From Hyphomicrobiales bacterium (GTDB taxonomy: Bacteria > Pseudomonadota > Alphaproteobacteria > Rhizobiales > Beijerinckiaceae): DNA of 40,429 nucleotides. The stretch is from contig JAPLOU010000041.1 in the NCBI GenBank assembly GCA_026400535.1, forward strand, positions 1 through 40,429, in the 5' to 3' direction. Of this stretch, positions 36,785-40,429 are shown piece after piece (position 1 is the stretch's first letter; every line of letters begins with the position of its first letter). The translations under genes and the position numbers were made by a program. The notes beneath the pieces were generated by a model that worked only from the letters and a program-made list of their open reading frames with translations, made no database searches and had not been told where the DNA came from.

Positions 36785-37051
36785 TTATTCCGCGGCCTCT
36801 TGGGCCGGAATGACCGCCACGAAGGAGCGGCCGAGTTTGGTGCCGAATTTGACGCGGCCATCAGTGAGCGCAAACAGCGTATGATCGACGCCCATGCCGA
36901 CATTGGCACCGGCACGGACCTTGGTACCGCGCTGGCGCACGATGATGTTGCCGGCCACAACAGCCTGATCGCCGAACTTCTTGACGCCAAGACGACGGCC
37001 TGCGGAGTCGCGACCGTTGCGGGATGAGCCGCCTGCTTTCTTGTGTGCCAT
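36785..37051 (-). CDS. rpmA: 50S ribosomal protein L27
   Basis: This 88-residue protein is L27, part of the peptidyl-transferase region of the large subunit. The N-terminus [20 protein letters not shown] is the standard form that reaches the catalytic centre, with no cleavable N-terminal extension as seen in Firmicutes. [20 protein letters not shown] and [16 protein letters not shown] follow. GGAG stands eight bases before ATG 37051. It lies 67 bp after rplU on the same transcript. Confidence 0.98.
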   Translation of the reverse strand: MAHKKAGGSSRNGRDSAGRRLGVKKFGDQAVVAGNIIVRQRGTKVRAGANVGMGVDHTLFALTDGRVKFGTKLGRSFVAVIPAQEAAE

Positions 37052-37118
37052 GTTAGTCTCCTCAAACCTGTTTCAATCGAACCACGAACGTCCAGCCGCT
37101 GATCGGGGCAGCGGCGCC

Positions 37119-37793
37119 TCAGTAGTCCTTGCCTGATTTCAGTTCGGCCTGGTCGGCCTTCGCGCGCGGCGGCTTGCCGGCAAGAAGATCCTTGGCCTGT
37201 TCGACCCATTCCTCGCGGGTGGCGCGACCCCGCAGCGCGAGGGCCTCATCCCACTTGGTCACGTCAGCCTCGCTCCAGCCGGCGATATCATTCCAGCTCT
37301 GGATGCCGGCGGCGCGCAGCTTCTTCTCGATGGTCGGGCCGATCCCAGAAATCAGCGACAGGTTGGAGGCGTCCATCGCCTCCAAAGCCTTGGCGGCCTT
37401 GGGCGCGACGGCAACGGCAGCGGCCACGCCAAGGGCGGCAGCGGCGACGGGAGCCCTGGCCGTGACGTTGACCGTCTTGCCGCCCGTCAGGATCTCGGTG
37501 ATCCGCACGACGGTCAGGTCCTGGCGATGGCCACGCTTGCGCTTGGAATTCTGGCGGCGGCGCTTCTTGAACGAAATCACCTTGTCGCCACGGCCTTGCT
37601 CGACGATTTCGGCCGCGACCGAGGCGCCGGCCACGGTCGGCGCGCCGACGGTCGTCGATGCGCCATCGGACAGCATCAGAACATGCTCAAAGGCGACGGT
37701 TTCGCCGGCCGACCCCACCAGCTTCTCAATGGTGATCTGGTCATCTGCGGCAACGCGGTACTGCTTACCGCCGGTCTTGATGACTGCGAACAT
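37119..37793 (-). CDS. rplU: 50S ribosomal protein L21 with C-terminal helix-hairpin-helix extension
   Basis: Residues 1 to about 104 are a normal L21 ([48 protein letters not shown]). An Ala/Val-rich linker (about 112-140) leads to a second domain at about 144-204 with a helix-hairpin-helix motif ([20 protein letters not shown] followed by [15 protein letters not shown]). The total of 224 residues is about twice the E. coli length. Similar extensions occur in alphaproteobacterial L21; their function is not established. GGAG precedes ATG 37793 by seven bases. A promoter lies about 150 bp upstream. Confidence 0.96.
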   Translation of the reverse strand: MFAVIKTGGKQYRVAADDQITIEKLVGSAGETVAFEHVLMLSDGASTTVGAPTVAGASVAAEIVEQGRGDKVISFKKRRRQNSKRKRGHRQDLTVVRITEILTGGKTVNVTARAPVAAAALGVAAAVAVAPKAAKALEAMDASNLSLISGIGPTIEKKLRAAGIQSWNDIAGWSEADVTKWDEALALRGRATREEWVEQAKDLLAGKPPRAKADQAELKSGKDY

Positions 37794-37946
37794 GTTGTTC
37801 TCCTGTTCGATGCCGCGCCTCGTGGCGTGCCATTGCTGGCATCCCGGACGGGCTTCTTGGCAGCCTGATGGGGTTCACGGAGGCCTCATGCACGCCCGCG
37901 AAAAAGCAAGGCGCGGACATTCCTGCCCACGCCGAGTTCGGGGGTT

Positions 37947-37975
37947 GCGATACGTGAGCACGGCCCGGTCGTCAA
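37947..37975 (-). promoter_or_regulatory. rplU: Predicted promoter of rplU-rpmA
   Basis: On the minus strand, TTGACG (37975-37970) and TATCGC (37952-37947) are spaced by 17 bp. The -35 box matches 5 of 6 consensus bases. A start near 37940 would leave a leader of about 147 nt before the rplU ATG, long enough for autogenous control, though I could not identify a known L21 leader fold. Confidence 0.6.
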
Positions 37976-38192
37976 GCGAAACATCGCCGGCATGGACCCA
38001 AGGGCTCCGCCTCATCGCTCCACAACAGCCGGGTGATGGAGATGCAGTCACGTTGCGCGGGATGGCCAAGGCCACAGCCTTTGGCGCGATCGGCAGCCTG
38101 TAGAGCGCCACGTCCCTGCACGCAGGTTAACGGCTAAGGGAGCGCGTTGGGCGTCAGTCAGCTTCACGGTTTCGATGCAGGGGGAGGCATCG
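37976..38192. other. Intergenic region between the rplU promoter and the transposase remnant
   Basis: About 215 bp with no gene I can support. It separates the minus-strand ribosomal operon from the plus-strand transposase remnant. A GGTTAAC at 38125-38131 has an inverse copy GTTAACC at 38725-38731, flanking the remnant, but the match is too short to call the ends of the element. Confidence 0.4.
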
Positions 38193-38729
38193 ATGGACCT
38201 TGTGGCTCGGCCGCGTCTTCGTGTTCTGATGGATCAGGTCGCTCTTTTGGAGGATAATCGGGAGAGCCGGCGTATCGCGCATCCCTTGCCTGAATGGCTT
38301 CTTCTGGTGTGCGGCTTAATCGGGGCGGGCGTGCAATTTTTTGCGAGATCGTCAGGTGGGGTAAGCACAACCGTCCATTCGTGCGCCAGGATCGCCAAGG
38401 TCGAAAGCCGAACGCGAGAGAAAGACAACGGAACCAGCGCTGGACATGACGATGTGTCGTCCCGCACCAGGCCGCCCAACACCCTCGCCGAGGCCGTCTG
38501 AAGCCACTGGGCCATCGACAATAGCCCCCACTGGGTGCTCGACGTCATCTTCGGAGAGGACAAGGCCCGATCCGGAACCGGGCACGGACACGCCAACATG
38601 GCCACCGTCCACCAGATCTCCTTCAATATCCTCAAGGCCGTCCACAACAACCGAAGCCTCAAGCTCAGACGAAACAAGGCCGCCAGAAACCCTCAGTACA
38701 GGCCCCTCATCATCGGACAGGCTTGTTAA
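38193..38729 (+). pseudogene. ISAs1-family transposase remnant, internally deleted, with a nonsense codon
   Basis: The N-terminal part (LLEDNRESRRIAHPLPEWLLL, VCGLIGAG) matches the start of ISAs1-type transposases. After a short unmatched stretch (about 38330-38385) the same frame resumes with the C-terminal part: AKVESRTREKDNGT, LAEAV, then SHWAIDNSPHWVLDVIFGED, HANMATVHQISFNILKAV and a KAARNPQYRPLI end. The central region with most of the catalytic residues is missing: about 178 codons remain of some 370. An in-frame TGA at 38499-38501 stands where relatives have Arg (AEAVRSHW), a likely CGA to TGA change. The start at ATG 38193 is a guess. The remnant is inactive and lies just before a tRNA gene. 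Confidence 0.8.
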
Positions 38730-38764
38730 CCCGGTTGCAGGACCGTGCAGTCGCGCGAAACCGC

Positions 38765-38793
38765 TTGTCTCTTCTGCACGGCCCGTGTATCGG
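38765..38793 (+). promoter_or_regulatory. Possible promoter of the tRNA-Ser gene
   Basis: TTGTCT (38765-38770) and TATCGG (38788-38793) are separated by 17 bp and lie 38 bp before the tRNA. The -35 box matches 4 of 6 consensus bases; the -10 box resembles those proposed for rplU and tkt. Placement and spacing fit a stable-RNA promoter. Confidence 0.4.
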
Positions 38794-38831
38794 GTCAGCC
38801 GCTTCAGCCAAACATCAAACCGAAGCCTCGC

Positions 38832-38921
38832 GGAGAGGTGGCAGAGTGGTTGAATGCACCGCACTCGAAATGCGGCATGGGGGCAACTCCATCGGGGGTT
38901 CGAATCCCTCCCTCTCCGCCA
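38832..38921 (+). tRNA. tRNA-Ser, anticodon CGA
   Basis: A full class II tRNA of 90 nt. Acceptor GGAGAGG (38832-38838) pairs with CCTCTCC (38911-38917), discriminator G, and encoded CCA (38919-38921). The D arm has GGCAGAGTGGTTGAATGC. The anticodon stem CCGCA/TGCGG (38859-38863, 38871-38875) closes the loop CTCGAAA with anticodon CGA at 38866-38868, reading UCG. A variable arm follows (GGGGGCAACTCC region), and the T arm is GGGTTCGAATCCC. The long variable arm and the identity bases fit serine. tRNA genes of this type are common integration sites, and an IS remnant and a Fic gene lie on its two sides. Confidence 0.96.
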
Positions 38922-39580
38922 TCTTCCCGTCGCAAACTCTGACAACGCCCCCGCTAAGGGCAAATTTTCGCGTTGTTTCAAAGGGCATTGGACGGACCAT
39001 CCGAACCGCTGAGACTGACCGAAGGCCAGAATGCGGTCTCTGAACGGCTTTCGTCTCTAACCGAGCGAACCTCGCTGCTTCCGGTTCGGTCCATGAAAGC
39101 GCATCTATTTCAATCTCTTGGTTGATGATGTTGCCCGACCTGTTTCCGGGGGTTTCGCTGGCAAGGGGACCAACAGAGACAGCCCAGGGTGGGCATGAGG
39201 CCGCGCACCTTGGCGCTTGCCTGCTTATGCGGCACCTTCAATGGTGCGTCGCCCTTACCGTAACCACAGAGTTCATCAACTACTGCCGAGCGCGGGAGCA
39301 GTTGAGCACGACCGGGTTGGAGCTCGTTCTCCGCGATCCTGGTCAGCTCTCGCACGTGCTTCATCGTGGTGGCGATGTCGGAATGTCATCTGGCTGACAG
39401 CAAAAATTGGAATCAAAACTGTGTCCTTTATTGAGCGATTGCCGGGTGATTGGCGCGGATTGATTTTCCTGATGTTTTTCAGTGTCGGCTTTGCGCCTGT
39501 CGCACACCCCTTTTCCGGGTGGTCCGCATCCAAGCGGCGAATAGCGCCCCTATTCTCCGCTTCCTACGCGGCGGTTAATC
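38922..39580. other. Unassigned region between tRNA-Ser and fic
   Basis: Some 660 bp with no gene I recognise. A minus-strand frame (39110-39364, 84 residues) and plus-strand frames (39122-39397, 39217-39600) show no family motif. The last could give a small protein from GTG 39421 with one hydrophobic stretch (GLIFLMFFSVGFAPVA), but it lacks a convincing ribosome-binding site. The part after about 39400 is visibly richer in A and T than the core genome on the left. I found no second copy of the tRNA 3' end that would mark an attachment site. It may be decayed mobile DNA. Confidence 0.4.
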
Positions 39581-39631
39581 TTGCCCTTTGCGGTGAATGA
39601 TGCCTATTATCGCCGCATATAGTGCGGTGAT
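39581..39631 (+). promoter_or_regulatory. Predicted fic promoter with overlapping inverted repeat
   Basis: TTGCCC (39581-39586) and TATTAT (39605-39610), 18 bp apart, form a reasonable promoter. Over and just after the -10 box lies an inverted repeat, ATCGCCGCA (39609-39617) and TGCGGTGAT (39623-39631), matching in 8 of 9 positions around TATAG. A further TGCGGTGA (39589-39596) lies between the two boxes as a direct repeat of the right arm. The layout suggests an operator, possibly for autoregulation; the binding protein is unknown. Confidence 0.5.
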
Positions 39632-39636
39632 TAAGC

Positions 39637-40429
39637 ATGTTTATCTACGAACGCGAGGGCTGGCCGACATTCAGGTGGAGCGATGAGGTGCTCAGCGCCC
39701 CGCTTGCGGCTGTTCGGCATCGGCAGGGACGATTGATTGGGCGAATGGAAGCGCTTGGCTTCCCGCTTCAATCTGAGGCCCTTCTTCAAACCCTGACCGA
39801 AGACGTTCTTAAGTCCAGCGAGATCGAAGGCGAGGCGCTGGATAAGGAACAGGTTCGCTCCTCCATCGCTCGTCGCCTGGGGCTCGATATCGGCGCGCTA
39901 GCGCCTGTTGACCGAGATGTCGAAGGCGTCGTCGAGATGATGCTCGACGCCACGCAGAGTTACGACAACCCGCTGACCAAGGATCGGCTATTCGACTGGC
40001 ATGCGGCCCTGTTTCCGACCGGGCGCAGCGGCATAACCCGGATCAAGGTCGGCGCATGGCGGGATGGCAGCGCCGGACCGATGCAGGTTGTGTCCGGGCC
40101 GATCGGGCGCGAACGGGTTCACTTCGAAGCGCCAGCCGCCGACAGGCTCGACGGTGAGATGGCGCGCTTTCTGGCTTGGTTCGAAGCGCCGACGGATATC
40201 GATCCGGTCATCAAGGCAGCACTCGCCCATCTCTGGTTCGTCACCGTCCATCCCTTCGATGATGGCAACGGCCGCATCGCGCGCGCTGTCGCGGATATGG
40301 CCTTGGCGCGCTCGGAGGGGTCGCCGCAACGGTTCTACAGCATGTCCGCGCAGATCCGCACCGAGCGGAAGGCCTATTACGACACACTGGAAGCCACGCA
40401 AAAGGGCGACATGGACATCACGCCTTGGC
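39637..40429 (+). CDS. DUF4172-Fic family protein (3' end beyond window)
   Basis: The first 264 residues are seen; the frame is open at the window end. Residues 1 to about 85 form a DUF4172-type N-terminal domain (MFIYEREGWPTFRW). It contains the inhibitory helix motif (S/T)xxxE(G/N) as S60 to G65 (SSEIEG), so this is a class II Fic protein whose own N-terminus blocks ATP positioning. The Fic core follows, with the flap near 140-165 and the complete active-site motif HPFDDGNGRIAR at 205-216. Fic enzymes transfer AMP, or sometimes other groups, to hydroxyl residues of target proteins. ATG 39637 lies five bases after a TGCGGTGAT operator-like arm; no strong Shine-Dalgarno is visible. A C-terminal winged helix is usual in relatives but falls outside. 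Confidence 0.93.
   Translation, partial: MFIYEREGWPTFRWSDEVLSAPLAAVRHRQGRLIGRMEALGFPLQSEALLQTLTEDVLKSSEIEGEALDKEQVRSSIARRLGLDIGALAPVDRDVEGVVEMMLDATQSYDNPLTKDRLFDWHAALFPTGRSGITRIKVGAWRDGSAGPMQVVSGPIGRERVHFEAPAADRLDGEMARFLAWFEAPTDIDPVIKAALAHLWFVTVHPFDDGNGRIARAVADMALARSEGSPQRFYSMSAQIRTERKAYYDTLEATQKGDMDITPW

Noticed and set aside
38125..38731. GGTTAAC (38125-38131) and GTTAACC (38725-38731) as terminal inverted repeats of the IS remnant
   Set aside because: Only seven bases match and GTTAAC is palindromic by itself, so the pairing is not evidence of element ends.
38352..38981. A 209-codon minus-strand frame across the tRNA gene and transposase remnant
   Set aside because: It contains the RRGRDSNPRWSC-type string that arises from reading the antisense strand of a tRNA-Ser gene. 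It is not a real protein.
39110..39364. An 84-residue minus-strand protein that might be a transposase fragment
   Set aside because: No motif could be tied to any transposase family, so it is left as part of the unassigned region.

Overview
The window reads as chromosomal DNA of a GC-rich alphaproteobacterium, most likely of the order Hyphomicrobiales (Rhizobiales). The support is dense GC-rich coding with long antisense shadow frames, the gene order rplU-rpmA-obg-proB-proA-nadD-rsfS-rlmH-envC-ctpA-yibQ-rppH, a DUF4164-zapA pair divergent from tkt, a tkt-gap-pgk-fba cluster, and an L21 protein with a C-terminal extension. I could not name the species.

Layout. 1-1022 (+) is the tail of a phosphonate (phn) operon: the end of PhnN and a DUF1045 2H-phosphoesterase-like protein. 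1094-13077 (-) is a long co-directional run. It begins with transketolase, gap, a small coiled-coil membrane protein, pgk and fba, which together cover lower glycolysis/gluconeogenesis and the carbon-rearranging reactions shared with the pentose phosphate and Calvin cycles. A YjbR-like protein, a BenE transporter, a ThiE-like protein, a Sel1-repeat protein, SuhB and an L-arabinonate dehydratase-like enzyme follow. 13302-13974 (+) carries DUF4164 and ZapA. 13977-14855 (-) is a CitE/HpcH-type lyase. 14940-18576 (+) carries a frameshifted DUF429 gene, a PLP-dependent dehydratase, a NUDIX hydrolase, and an SbtA/SbtB-like bicarbonate transporter with its PII-like partner.

18607-23660 (-) is a tetR / membrane-fusion / RND efflux operon with a perfect 26-bp palindrome just upstream of tetR. 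23787-37793 (-) is a conserved housekeeping stretch: ribosomal proteins L21 and L27, the Obg GTPase, proline biosynthesis, NAD biosynthesis, ribosome silencing and 23S rRNA methylation, cell-wall hydrolase control, a C-terminal processing protease, an RNA pyrophosphohydrolase and an orphan HisE-like protein. Many of its neighbours overlap by 4 bp, which suggests translational coupling.

37976-40429 is the accessory end. It holds an internally deleted ISAs1-type transposase remnant with one nonsense codon, a tRNA-Ser(CGA), about 0.7 kb of unassigned sequence, and a DUF4172-Fic gene cut by the window edge, with a promoter-like segment and an inverted repeat in front of it.

Most of the window is ordinary core genome. 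I did not find a clearly new multi-gene system. The most useful leads are the Fic control region, the SbtA/SbtB pair, the broken DUF429 gene, the L21 fusion, and a few well-formed palindromes and hairpins.
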